Shown here piece after piece: positions 53,794-64,000 of a DNA stretch of 64,000 nucleotides. Position 1 is the stretch's first letter, and each line of letters starts with the position of its first letter. Source of the stretch: Bog-473 sp963809825 (GTDB lineage: Bacteria; Actinomycetota; Acidimicrobiia; Acidimicrobiales; RAAP-2); NCBI GenBank assembly GCA_963809825.1, contig CAWELJ010000010.1, forward strand, positions 186,001 through 250,000. Reading direction: 5' to 3'. The position numbers and the translations under genes are program-made. Under the pieces are notes generated by a model. The model ran no database searches, was not told where the DNA came from, and saw only the letters and a program-made list of their open reading frames with translations.

Positions 53794-55836
53794 ATGCCCG
53801 AGTTCGAGGTCGTCTCCCCGTTCAAGCCTTCGGGTGATCAGCCGGCGGCGATCACGGCGCTGGCCCAGGGGGTCCGGCGGGGCGACCCCTACCAGACCCT
53901 GCAGGGGATCACCGGGTCGGGGAAGACGGCGACGATCGCCTGGATGGTCGAGCAGGTCCAGCGGCCGACGCTCATCATCGAGCCCAACAAGTCGCTGGCG
54001 GCCCAGCTCTCGTCGGAGCTGCGGGAGCTCTTCCCGAAGAACAGGGTCGAATTTTTCGTCTCCTACTACGACTACTACCAGCCCGAGGCGTACCTCCCGA
54101 CGACCGACACCTACATCGAGAAGGACTCGTCCATCAACGACGAGATCGACCGCCTCCGCCACGCCACCACCTCCTCGCTGTTGATGCGCCGCGACGTGAT
54201 CGTCGTGGCGTCGGTGTCGTGCATCTACGGGTTGGGCTCGCCCGAGGAGTACCGGGACCGCATCCTCGGGTTGGCGGTGGGCGTCCAGCTCGACCAGCGT
54301 GAGATCCTGCGGCGCCTGGTCGACCTCCAGTACGCCCGCAACGACGTCAACCTCGTGCGCGGCACCTTCCGGGCCCGTGGCGACACGGTGGAGATCCATC
54401 CGGCCTACGAGGAACAGGCGCTCCGGGTCGAGATGTTCGGGGACACGGTCGAGCGCATCGTGCCCTTCGACGTCCTGACCGGCGAGATGGGCGAGGAGAT
54501 GGACGACGTGGCCGTCTACGCGGCCACGCACTACGTGACGGGCGAGGACATCATCCAGCGCGCGGTGGGGACGATCGAGGTGGAGCTGCGGGAGCGGCTC
54601 CAGGAGTTCGAGAAAGAGGGGAAGCTGCTCGAGGCACAGCGGCTGCGGGTCCGCACCGAGCACGATCTCGAGATGCTGGCCGAGACGGGCGTCTGCTCCG
54701 GCGTGGAGAACTACAGCCGCCACCTCGACGGCCGGGCGCCGGGCGAGACGCCGTACACGCTGCTGGACTTCTTCCCCAAGGACTACCTGTGCGTGATCGA
54801 CGAGAGCCACGTGGCCGTCCCGCAGTTGCACGGGCAGTACGCCGGCGACCGCTCCCGTAAGGACGTGCTCGTCGAACACGGCTTCCGGCTGCCGTCGGCA
54901 AAGGACAACCGGCCGTTGCGTTTCGACGAGTTCGTGCAGCGGGTGCCCCAGTGCGTGTTCGTGTCGGCGACACCGGGCTCCTTCGAGCTCGAGCATTCGG
55001 CGCAGGTGGTCGAGCAGGTGATACGCCCGACCGGCCTGGTCGATCCGGAGGTCACGGTCATGCCGACCAAGGGGCAGGTCGACGATCTGATCGCCCGCAT
55101 CCAGAAGACGGTCGGCGCGGGCGGCCGGGTGCTGGTGACCACGCTGACCAAGAAGATGGCGGAGGACCTGACGGACTATCTGGCGGATGCCGGGGTGCGG
55201 GTGCAGTATCTGCACTCCGACATCGACACGATCACCCGCATCGAGATCCTGCGCGAGCTGCGTCTCGGCACCATCGACGTGCTGGTCGGGATCAACCTGC
55301 TGCGCGAGGGCCTGGACCTGCCCGAGGTCGCCCTCGTCGCCATCCTCGATGCCGACAAGGAGGGGTTCTTGCGCTCGGCGTCGTCGCTGATCCAGACCAT
55401 GGGGCGGGCCGCCCGCAACGTCGACGGCATGGTCGTGCTGTACGCCGACACGGTGACCGACTCCATGCGAGAGGCCGTGTCCGTGACCCAGCGCCGGCGC
55501 GAGGTCCAGATCGCCTACAACCGGGAGCACGGGATCGATCCCCAGACCATCCGCAAGTCGGTCACCGACATCCTCGAGCGCCTGCGGGGGAGCGGGGACG
55601 GGCGCGCCACCCGGGCGGGGCGCAGCCGGGCCGAGGTGCGCAAGAACGCCGCCGTGCGCGGCAACCGGCGCCCCGCGCTGCTCGCCGAGGGGGATGCCTC
55701 GACCCCGGCGGCTGCCATGGAGCTCATGGGCCAACTCGAGGCCGAGATGAAGGCGGCGGCGGCCGACCTGCGCTACGAGGAGGCCGCGCTCCTCCGCGAC
55801 GAGATCGCCGAGCTGCGCGCCTCGATCCCCGGCTGA
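53794..55836 (+). CDS. uvrB: UvrABC system protein B
   Basis: A 680-residue UvrB, the damage-verifying helicase of nucleotide excision repair. It has the Q-like FKPSGDQPAAI, Walker A GITGSGKTATIA, the beta-hairpin FFVSYYDYYQPEAYLP, Walker B-type VIDESHVAVPQ, motif SATPGSFEL, and motifs V-VI GINLLREGLDLPE and QTMGRAARN. The UVR domain that binds UvrC is at the C-terminus (MGQLEAEMKAAAADLRYEEA). It lies between coaE and uvrA as in mycobacteria. Confidence 0.97.
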   Translation: MPEFEVVSPFKPSGDQPAAITALAQGVRRGDPYQTLQGITGSGKTATIAWMVEQVQRPTLIIEPNKSLAAQLSSELRELFPKNRVEFFVSYYDYYQPEAYLPTTDTYIEKDSSINDEIDRLRHATTSSLLMRRDVIVVASVSCIYGLGSPEEYRDRILGLAVGVQLDQREILRRLVDLQYARNDVNLVRGTFRARGDTVEIHPAYEEQALRVEMFGDTVERIVPFDVLTGEMGEEMDDVAVYAATHYVTGEDIIQRAVGTIEVELRERLQEFEKEGKLLEAQRLRVRTEHDLEMLAETGVCSGVENYSRHLDGRAPGETPYTLLDFFPKDYLCVIDESHVAVPQLHGQYAGDRSRKDVLVEHGFRLPSAKDNRPLRFDEFVQRVPQCVFVSATPGSFELEHSAQVVEQVIRPTGLVDPEVTVMPTKGQVDDLIARIQKTVGAGGRVLVTTLTKKMAEDLTDYLADAGVRVQYLHSDIDTITRIEILRELRLGTIDVLVGINLLREGLDLPEVALVAILDADKEGFLRSASSLIQTMGRAARNVDGMVVLYADTVTDSMREAVSVTQRRREVQIAYNREHGIDPQTIRKSVTDILERLRGSGDGRATRAGRSRAEVRKNAAVRGNRRPALLAEGDASTPAAAMELMGQLEAEMKAAAADLRYEEAALLRDEIAELRASIPG

Positions 55837-55900
55837 CGGCCCACGGCCCGGAAGCGGCCCGCTGCGCCCCGTGTCGGGTGCCGACGGACGCCGCCGGCGA

Positions 55901-55906
55901 TATCGT
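55901..55906 (+). promoter_or_regulatory. TANNNT -10 box (TATCGT) before the NTF2-like gene
   Basis: TATCGT ends six bases before the ATG at 55913. There is no ribosome-binding site in between. Confidence 0.5.
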
Positions 55907-55912
55907 GCGGCG

Positions 55913-56293
55913 ATGCCCACCATCGCGCAGCTCCGCGAGACCGTCGCCCGCTACGCCGCCGTCGCCAGCTCCCACGACCCGGACGCCTACGCCTCGCTCT
56001 TCACCGAGGACGCCGTGCAGGTGGACCCGTACCCGAACGGCGTGCACAAGGGCCGGGAGGAGATCCGAGCCTTCATCACGCAGTCCTTCGACGCCTGCGA
56101 GGCCATGACCTTCGAGGCCCTCGAGGTCCACCCGGTGGCGGACAAGGCGGCCATCACCTTCCACATCACCGTGACGCTCGAGGGCGGTTCGACGATGCAC
56201 ATCCGCGGGGTCGAGGTGTTCACGGTCACCGACGACGGACTCGTCTCCGCCGTGGACGCCTTCTGGGGCGAAGAGGACGTCACCTTCGACTGA
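55913..56293 (+). CDS. NTF2/SnoaL-like domain protein
   Basis: A 126-residue protein with the NTF2-like layout: helices LRETVARYAAVASSHDPDAYAS, then LFTEDAVQVDPYPNGVHKGREE and IRAFITQSF, then beta strands ending IRGVEVFTVTDDGLVSAVDAFWG. This matches the steroid delta-isomerase/SnoaL-like group (PHKGREEIRAF is a common pattern). Asp and His residues line the pocket, but the substrate cannot be inferred. The preceding -10 box is six bases from the ATG, so the mRNA may be leaderless. Confidence 0.8.
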   Translation: MPTIAQLRETVARYAAVASSHDPDAYASLFTEDAVQVDPYPNGVHKGREEIRAFITQSFDACEAMTFEALEVHPVADKAAITFHITVTLEGGSTMHIRGVEVFTVTDDGLVSAVDAFWGEEDVTFD

Positions 56294-56417
56294 CGCTCGA
56301 GGGTGGCGGTCGAACAGGGCTGGCGCGCCGGCGAGCCCGGTGTAACCGAACGGCGTCCCGATCGTCAGCTGCCGAAAGCCGGTTTCGTGAGCGTGGGCGA
56401 GCCGGTGGCCCCTGGAG

Positions 56418-56423
56418 TACCGT
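56418..56423 (+). promoter_or_regulatory. -10 box (TACCGT) and ribosome-binding site before the repeat protein gene
   Basis: TACCGT is followed by GGAGAG at 56425-56430, seven bases before the ATG at 56438. A short leader of a few bases is implied. Confidence 0.4.
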
Positions 56424-56437
56424 CGGAGAGTGAACTC

Positions 56438-58759
56438 ATGAGCATCAACCGTGTCAGCGCAGCCGGACGTCGCAGTGCATCCCCTGTGAGAGCGAAGGTC
56501 AGCGCGCTGGCCTGCGTGGCGCTCCTGCTCTCCGGACTCGGGGCGCTCTTGACGCCCGCAGCCGCCGTTGCGTCGCCGCCGGCCCAAGGGTGGACGACGC
56601 AGGAGGCGCCGCTCCCGAGTGACTCCGGCAACGGCAGCACCAACCCGGACGTGTACACCGCGTCGTCGGTGTGCCCCGCAGCCAACGGGTGCGTGACCGT
56701 CGGGTGGTACTCCGACACCGCCGGCAAGGCGTGGGGACTGATCGAGCAGCAGAACGGCACCGCGTGGAGCGACACCGAGGCTCCGCAGCCGTCCAACGCG
56801 GGGTCCGGGACCAATCAAGGGTTCTGGTTCGGGTCGCGCCAGTGCGGCTTCACTACTCCGTGCCGTGCCGTGTCGTGTCCGAGCGCGGCCTCCTGCGTCG
56901 CGGTGGGGGGGTACCTGGACACCCAGGGTTACAGCGAACCCGTGATCGACACGCTCTCCGGCGGCACCTGGTCTTCGGCCGAGGGACCGCTCCCGTCGGA
57001 CGCGGCCACCGACGCCGGCCCCACCAACTTTCCCGATGCCTACCTGTACTCGGTCGCCTGCGCGTCGACGTCATCGTGCGTCGCGGTCGGCTCGTACCGG
57101 AATACGAGCGGGGTCGACAGCGGGTTCGTCGCCACCTTGTCCGGGTCGGCCTGGACCGCCCAGGCGGCGCCGCTCCCGTCGAACGCAGAGGCCACCGGCG
57201 GCCACTTCCTGACCACCGTCTCGTGTTCGTCGGGAACCTTCTGTGTCGCGGCCGGGGCCTATCGCGACAACACGTCCACGCACCCGTTCAACGGATGGTT
57301 GGTGACGGACGCCAACGGGACCCTGACGGGCATTCGGGCTCCGGAGCCGGCGGGCGCCGGGGACGACACTGATTCGCACCAGACCGGACTTGTGTCCGGT
57401 GTGGCGTGCCCCTCCTCCTCGAATTGCGTCGCCGTCGGTGGATACGAAGACTCGAACGGATCGGTCTGGCCGCTCCTCGACACGTGGAACGGCAGTGCGT
57501 GGACCTCCCAGCGAGGGCCGGTGCCCTCGGACGTCATCCCCGCACCGACGTTCCAGCAGCTGACGACGGTCTCGTGCGGATCGCCGATCTCATGCGTGGC
57601 GGTGGGCTTCTACCAAGGCGGCTCGGCGTCGGTGCAGGCCGGGCTCGTCGACACCTTGAGCAACGGCCAGTGGACGCCCATTCGGGCTCCGCTGCCCTCT
57701 GACAGCGACCCGGCGCACCAGTCCAGCCAAATTTTCGAGATCGCATGTGCAACCCCGACGTCCTGCCTCGCCGTCGGCAATTACACCGCCACCGGCAACA
57801 CGCAGCACGGGGTGGTCGAGAAGTTGTCCGGTGCTTCCTGGTCTGCGCTGGCGGCTCCGGTCCCCGGCAACGTGACGACGGCGACCGCAACCACCGCCTG
57901 GCAAGCCCGCACTGCCGCCTGTGCCTCCCCGGTGGCCTGCACCGTGGGCGGCATGTACGCGGACACGGCCGGCCACTTCCAGGGCTACCTCGACACCTGG
58001 ACCGGTGCTCAGGGCTACTGGCTCGATGCCACCGATGGCGGGATCTTCACCTACCCCAACAACGCCTTCTACGGCTCGACGGGCGCGCTCCGGCTCAACA
58101 AGCCGATGGTGGGAATGGCGGCCACCACCGACGGCCAGGGCTACTGGCTGGTGGCCTCCGACGGCGGGATCTTCTCCTACGGCGACGCCGCCTTCCAGGG
58201 CTCACGCGGCGGCCAGCCGCTCAACGCGCCCATCGTCGGCATGGCGTCGACGCCCGACGGCAAGGGCTACTGGCTGGTGGCCTCCGACGGGGGCATGTTC
58301 AGCTACGGCGACGCCGGGTTCTTCGGCTCGCGGGGCGGCCAGCCGCTCAACAAGCCGATCGTCGGCATGGCGGCCACCCCCGACGGCAAGGGCTACTGGC
58401 TGGTGGCGTCCGACGGCGGGATCTTCAGCTACGGCGACGCCGCCTTCTACGGCTCGACCGGGGGCATGGTCCTCAACAAGCCGGTCGTGGGCATGGCGTC
58501 GTCAGCAACGGGTCTCGGCTATTGGCTGGTCGCCTCCGACGGCGGGATCTTCAGCTACGGCGACACCAGCTTCTACGGCTCGACCGGGAGCATCGTCCTG
58601 AACAAGCCGGTCGTCGGCATGGCGGCCAGCCCGAGCGGCAAGGGCTACTGGTTCGTGGCCTCCGACGGGGGCATCTTCAACTACGGCGACGCCCCCTTCC
58701 AGGGCTCGGCGGGCTCCCTGCACCTCAACGCGCCGGTGGTGGGGATGGCCGCCGGCTGA
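56438..58759 (+). CDS. Secreted repeat protein with SCxAVG repeats and a GYWLVASDGG module
   Basis: A 773-residue protein. The N-terminus MSINRVSAAGRRSASPVRAK leads to a hydrophobic stretch (LACVALLLSGLGALLTPAAA), a Sec signal peptide. Residues about 50-520 hold about eight repeats of 55-75 residues with the core CxxxxxCVAVGxY, each followed by a DTLSGGTWSS-type strand and APLPSD; they resemble a beta-propeller with a Cys pair per blade. Residues about 525-773 hold six 42-residue GYWLVASDGG repeats. No catalytic motif is seen, so it is probably a binding or structural surface protein. ATG 56438 has GGAGAG seven bases upstream; the frame is open further back. Confidence 0.85.
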   Translation: MSINRVSAAGRRSASPVRAKVSALACVALLLSGLGALLTPAAAVASPPAQGWTTQEAPLPSDSGNGSTNPDVYTASSVCPAANGCVTVGWYSDTAGKAWGLIEQQNGTAWSDTEAPQPSNAGSGTNQGFWFGSRQCGFTTPCRAVSCPSAASCVAVGGYLDTQGYSEPVIDTLSGGTWSSAEGPLPSDAATDAGPTNFPDAYLYSVACASTSSCVAVGSYRNTSGVDSGFVATLSGSAWTAQAAPLPSNAEATGGHFLTTVSCSSGTFCVAAGAYRDNTSTHPFNGWLVTDANGTLTGIRAPEPAGAGDDTDSHQTGLVSGVACPSSSNCVAVGGYEDSNGSVWPLLDTWNGSAWTSQRGPVPSDVIPAPTFQQLTTVSCGSPISCVAVGFYQGGSASVQAGLVDTLSNGQWTPIRAPLPSDSDPAHQSSQIFEIACATPTSCLAVGNYTATGNTQHGVVEKLSGASWSALAAPVPGNVTTATATTAWQARTAACASPVACTVGGMYADTAGHFQGYLDTWTGAQGYWLDATDGGIFTYPNNAFYGSTGALRLNKPMVGMAATTDGQGYWLVASDGGIFSYGDAAFQGSRGGQPLNAPIVGMASTPDGKGYWLVASDGGMFSYGDAGFFGSRGGQPLNKPIVGMAATPDGKGYWLVASDGGIFSYGDAAFYGSTGGMVLNKPVVGMASSATGLGYWLVASDGGIFSYGDTSFYGSTGSIVLNKPVVGMAASPSGKGYWFVASDGGIFNYGDAPFQGSAGSLHLNAPVVGMAAG
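58013..58756 (+). repeat. GYWLVASDGG-type repeats, copy set 3 (six 126-bp units)
   Basis: GGC-TAC-TGG codons recur at 58013, 58139, 58265, 58391, 58517 and 58643, exactly 126 bp apart. Each unit reads GYWLVASDGGIFSYGDAAF then GSxGGxxLNKPVVGMA. The first unit is diverged (GYWLDATDGGIFTYPN) and the last ends at the stop codon. The regular DNA period suggests expansion by unequal crossing over. Confidence 0.93.
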
Positions 58760-58765
58760 CCCGAG

Positions 58766-58806
58766 AGGCCGCCGCACCGGTTCGGGCGGGACCGGCGCGG
58801 CGGCCT
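58766..58806 (+). terminator. Strong hairpin after the repeat protein gene
   Basis: AGGCCGCCGCACCGG and CCGGCGCGGCGGCCT form a 15-bp stem with one mismatch around an 11-base loop, starting 7 bp after the stop codon. No T tract follows, so it is a candidate non-canonical terminator between this gene and uvrA. Confidence 0.55.
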
Positions 58807-58841
58807 GACCAGGGCCCGCCGGAGGTGATACAGCGCACCGG

Positions 58842-58847
58842 TATCCT
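58842..58847 (+). promoter_or_regulatory. TANNNT -10 box (TATCCT) before uvrA
   Basis: TATCCT ends six bases before the uvrA ATG at 58854, implying a leaderless uvrA mRNA. No SOS box could be recognised nearby. Confidence 0.55.
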
Positions 58848-58853
58848 CACCGG

Positions 58854-61718
<2,865 letters not shown>

Positions 61719-61733
61719 GCCGGCCCGGAGCGC

Positions 61734-62508
61734 CTACCGCGCCGGAGAGACGTGCGTCCGGGGTCGCTCGAGCGCGACGCCGTCGAGGAACAGGTCGACC
61801 TTCTCGTTGTAGAAGGCGATCAGCCCTGCGATGGGCAGCACCTCACGGGTGGGGAACGCGTAGGACCAGGCGACGTCGGGATGGACGCGGTCCCCGACGC
61901 CGCGCCGACCAGTAGCCGGTCGTGGTGCCCTTGTAGGGGCACGACGTGACCGTGTCCGACGGCTCCAGGTGGGTGAAGTCGACGTCGGTCCGGTTCAGGT
62001 AGTAGCGGGTCGGGAGGCCCGTCTCGAACACCATCACGGGTGAGGAGGACTCGGCCAGGACGATCCCCTTGGACTCCACGCGGAGGAGGCGGGTCGAGCG
62101 CACCGCGTCGACCCGCGTGTAGGGACTGCGTGGGTGGACGAAGACCTGCTCGTCCTCCTCGAACCAGGCGTCGAGCGCGGACCACTCGAAGCGGACCGTG
62201 TCGTCGAGGCCCTCCACCTTGGCTGCGCCGAGGACACGGGCGGCGTGGGGCCGGGTGGCACCCTCGACCCTGAGGCCGAAGTGCCGGGCGTCGCCGAGCG
62301 CCGTCTCCTCGGTGGTGCCCTCGTCCTGCAGCGCGCTCGCGTCGACGTCGGCCAGGGGGACGTAGTACTGGGGGAAGCCCGGCCGCTCCCACACGTAGCG
62401 GGCACCCGTCGTATCGAGCACCGTCTGGCCGGCGAGCACGGCTCGAATCCGGCGGGGGACCGGCTCGGTGTGGTTGGCGGGGACGGGCGGGGCGGGGTAG
62501 TCGTTCAC
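61734..62508 (-). CDS. DUF427 domain protein, single-base frameshift
   Basis: Restored length is about 257 residues, with two DUF427 copies. The first half has RRIRAVLAGQTVLDTTGARYVWE and YYVPLADVD; the second has KGIVLAESSSPVMVFETGLPTRYYLNR-type sequence, FTHLEPSDTVTSCPYKGTTTGYWS. After GYWSA one extra base near 61908 breaks the frame. In the other frame the family C-terminus follows: VGDRVHPDVAWSYAFPTREV, then AFYNEKVDLFLDGV to a TAG at 61734. The function of this mostly beta-strand family is unknown. Confidence 0.82.
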
Positions 62509-62601
62509 GGCGATGCCTCCGGCAGATCGAGAACCGTTGGGTCGGACCCTACCGGTGCGCCTCCGGGACGCCTGCGCCGCGGCGGAGGCGGTTCTTGGCG
62601 C

Positions 62602-63696
62602 TCAAGTGATGGCGAGCATCCGCTCGAGCGCGACGCGGGCCCACCGGGCCGTCTCGGCACCGACGACGATCTGATTGCGCACCTCGCCCTGGACGAGGCC
62701 CTCGAGCACCCAGGCCAGGTGCTCCGGGTCGATGCGCGACATGGTCGAACAGGGGCAGACGAGTGGATCGAGGCAGACGACCGTCTTGTCCGGGGTCTCC
62801 TCGTCGAGCCGCTTGACCAGATGGATCTCGGTGGCGACCCCGATCACCGAGCCGGCCGGCGCGGCCGCCACGGCGCGGATGATGGCGTCCGTCGAGCCCG
62901 TGACGTCGCCCATCTCGACGACCTCGTGCGCGCACTCCGGGTGCACCATCACGATACCGCCGGGGTGCTCGGCACGGAACGCATCGACGTGCTCGGGCCG
63001 GAAGCGCTGGTGGACCGAGCAGTGCCCCTTCCACAGCAGCAGGGTGGACTCCTTCACCTCGCGGTCGGACAGGCCGCCGAGCTCCTGGCGCGGGTTCCAG
63101 ACCCGCATGTCGTCGGCGCCGTAGCCGAGCTCGAAGCCGGTGTTGCGGCCGAGGTGCTGGTCGGGGAAGAACAGGACGCGCTCGCCCCGCTCGAGCGCCC
63201 AGGTGAGGACGGCCCGCGCGTTGGACGAGGTGCAGACGGCCCCGTCGTGGCGGCCCACGAAGGCCTTCAGTGCAGCAGCGGAGTTCATGTAGGTCACCGG
63301 GATCAAGGCGTTGACGTCGACGACCTGGGCCAGCTCGTCCCAGGCCTCCTCGACCTGGTCGATGTCGGCCATGTCGGCCATGGAGCAGCCGGCATTGAGG
63401 TCAGGGAGCAGCACCCGCTGGTGGTCACCCGTCAGCACGTCGGCCGACTCGGCCATGAAGTGGACGCCGCAGAAAACGATGAACTCGGCCTCGGACTGGT
63501 CGGCCGCCTGACGGGAGAGCCCGAACGAGTCGCCTCTGGCGTCGGCCCAGCGCATGACCTCGTCGCGCTGGTAGTGGTGACCGAGGATGAAGAGTCCCGA
63601 GCCGAGGGCCGCCTTGGCGGCACCGATCATGGCGTCGAGCTCGTCACCGCTCGCGGCCGTATACCGCTCTGGGAGCGGCGCCTGGAGCCTGAGCAT
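62602..63696 (-). CDS. nadA: Quinolinate synthase A
   Basis: A 364-residue NadA that condenses iminoaspartate with dihydroxyacetone phosphate to quinolinate in NAD synthesis. It has three pseudo-repeat domains with FILGHHYQRDEVMRWADARG and FCGVHFMAESADVL, and the three [4Fe-4S] cysteines in NAGCSMADMAD, VHPECAHEV and CLDPLVCPCSTMSRI. A run of G lies seven bases before ATG. nadB and nadC are not adjacent. It is divergent from uvrC. Confidence 0.95.
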   Translation of the reverse strand: MLRLQAPLPERYTAASGDELDAMIGAAKAALGSGLFILGHHYQRDEVMRWADARGDSFGLSRQAADQSEAEFIVFCGVHFMAESADVLTGDHQRVLLPDLNAGCSMADMADIDQVEEAWDELAQVVDVNALIPVTYMNSAAALKAFVGRHDGAVCTSSNARAVLTWALERGERVLFFPDQHLGRNTGFELGYGADDMRVWNPRQELGGLSDREVKESTLLLWKGHCSVHQRFRPEHVDAFRAEHPGGIVMVHPECAHEVVEMGDVTGSTDAIIRAVAAAPAGSVIGVATEIHLVKRLDEETPDKTVVCLDPLVCPCSTMSRIDPEHLAWVLEGLVQGEVRNQIVVGAETARWARVALERMLAIT

Positions 63697-63858
63697 GTTG
63701 TCTGCCCCCTTTGAGGGAGAGCATCGATCTGGCCGGCGGGGACAGCCTGGTCGCCCATCCGCGGGTATGTCGGCCTCGATGCGAGGTTGTACGCCGGATA
63801 CCAGGCCGGCACGTCCAGTGTACCGCCGGCCGTCACCGGCTGCGCGAGAGTGGGTGTG
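63697..63858. other. Divergent nadA-uvrC intergenic region
   Basis: A 162-bp gap that should hold both promoters. GTGTACCGCC near 63816 contains a TACCGC that is only a weak -10 match. I see no clear operator or hairpin. Confidence 0.3.
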
Positions 63859-64000
63859 ATGCAGTATCGGCCCCCGACCGGCTCCATACCGGACGCCCCG
63901 GGCTCGTACCAGTTCTACGACGCCGAGGGGCGGGTCCTCTACGTCGGCAAGGCCAAGTCACTCCGTCACCGCCTGCCCAATTACTGGCAGGACTCCGCCA
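63859..64000 (+). CDS. uvrC: UvrABC system protein C, N-terminal part (runs off the window)
   Basis: The 47 visible residues begin MQYRPPTGSIPDAPGSYQFY and continue YDAEGRVLYVGKAKSLRHRL, the GIY-YIG nuclease domain that makes the 3' incision in excision repair. The motif reads GSYQFY...YVG in this protein. GTG directly before the ATG (63856) could also start it. With uvrA and uvrB the window holds all three subunits. Confidence 0.93.
   Translation, partial: MQYRPPTGSIPDAPGSYQFYDAEGRVLYVGKAKSLRHRLPNYWQDSA

Noticed and set aside
58013..58756. Regular 126-bp repeats suggesting a CRISPR-like array
   Set aside because: The units are contiguous, coding and without unique spacers, and there are no cas genes; they encode protein repeats.

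Overview
The window is high-GC DNA from a chromosome of an actinobacterium. The class Acidimicrobiia is the best guess: the 42-residue 'GYWLVASDGG' repeat found here in three secreted proteins is, to my knowledge, most common there, and the housekeeping gene order is actinobacterial. This placement comes from pattern and gene order, not from a search. No insertion sequence, prophage, plasmid origin, CRISPR array or rRNA is visible. One tRNA (Leu-CAA) is present.

Layout. (1) 1-10.9 kb: amino acid biosynthesis on the + strand: end of hisC, hisB, hisH, hisA, hisF, a GroES-like gene, hisI, trpE and ygfZ, mostly coupled by 4-bp overlaps; then three small or secreted orphans; then trpC-trpF-trpB-trpA. 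(2) 10.9-15.7 kb, - strand: an SGNH hydrolase and a type II fatty acid synthesis operon fabD-fabG-acpP-fabF, where FabD carries an extra biotinyl-like tail. (3) 16.1-23.7 kb: a giant secreted sedolisin (S53 protease) with a beta-propeller-like insert, MBG repeats and a terminal GYWLVASDGG module, convergent with a Thr-rich lipoprotein. (4) 24-32 kb: menC, a coiled-coil protein, an ANTAR response regulator, polA, rpsA, a lipoprotein and an ATP-grasp enzyme. (5) 32-37.5 kb, - strand: a four-gene oligopeptide ABC transporter (dppBCDF-like) without a binding protein, coupled to a propeller/serine-hydrolase fusion. (6) 37.6-53.1 kb: an envelope-glycan locus with three GT-C-like membrane proteins, a UDP-galactopyranose-mutase-like flavoprotein, an SGNH protein, a flippase, a GT4 glycosyltransferase, AftD and a methyltransferase. 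(7) 53.1-64 kb: coaE, uvrB, an NTF2-like protein, another repeat protein, uvrA, DUF427, nadA and the start of uvrC.

The order hisCBHA-F-I, trpE, trpC-B-A, ANTAR regulator, polA, rpsA, coaE, uvrB, uvrA follows the Mycobacterium tuberculosis Rv1600-Rv1638 backbone. The protease, transporter and glycan blocks look like lineage-specific insertions into it.

Sequence quality matters. Conserved genes hisA, trpE, a PIG-V-like gene, a flavoprotein gene, aftD and a DUF427 gene each carry one single-base indel, and the MBG repeat region of the protease carries many. These look like assembly errors; such genes are annotated across the indel. Many first genes of transcription units have a TANNNT -10 box ending 6-9 bases before the start codon, which suggests leaderless or near-leaderless mRNAs.
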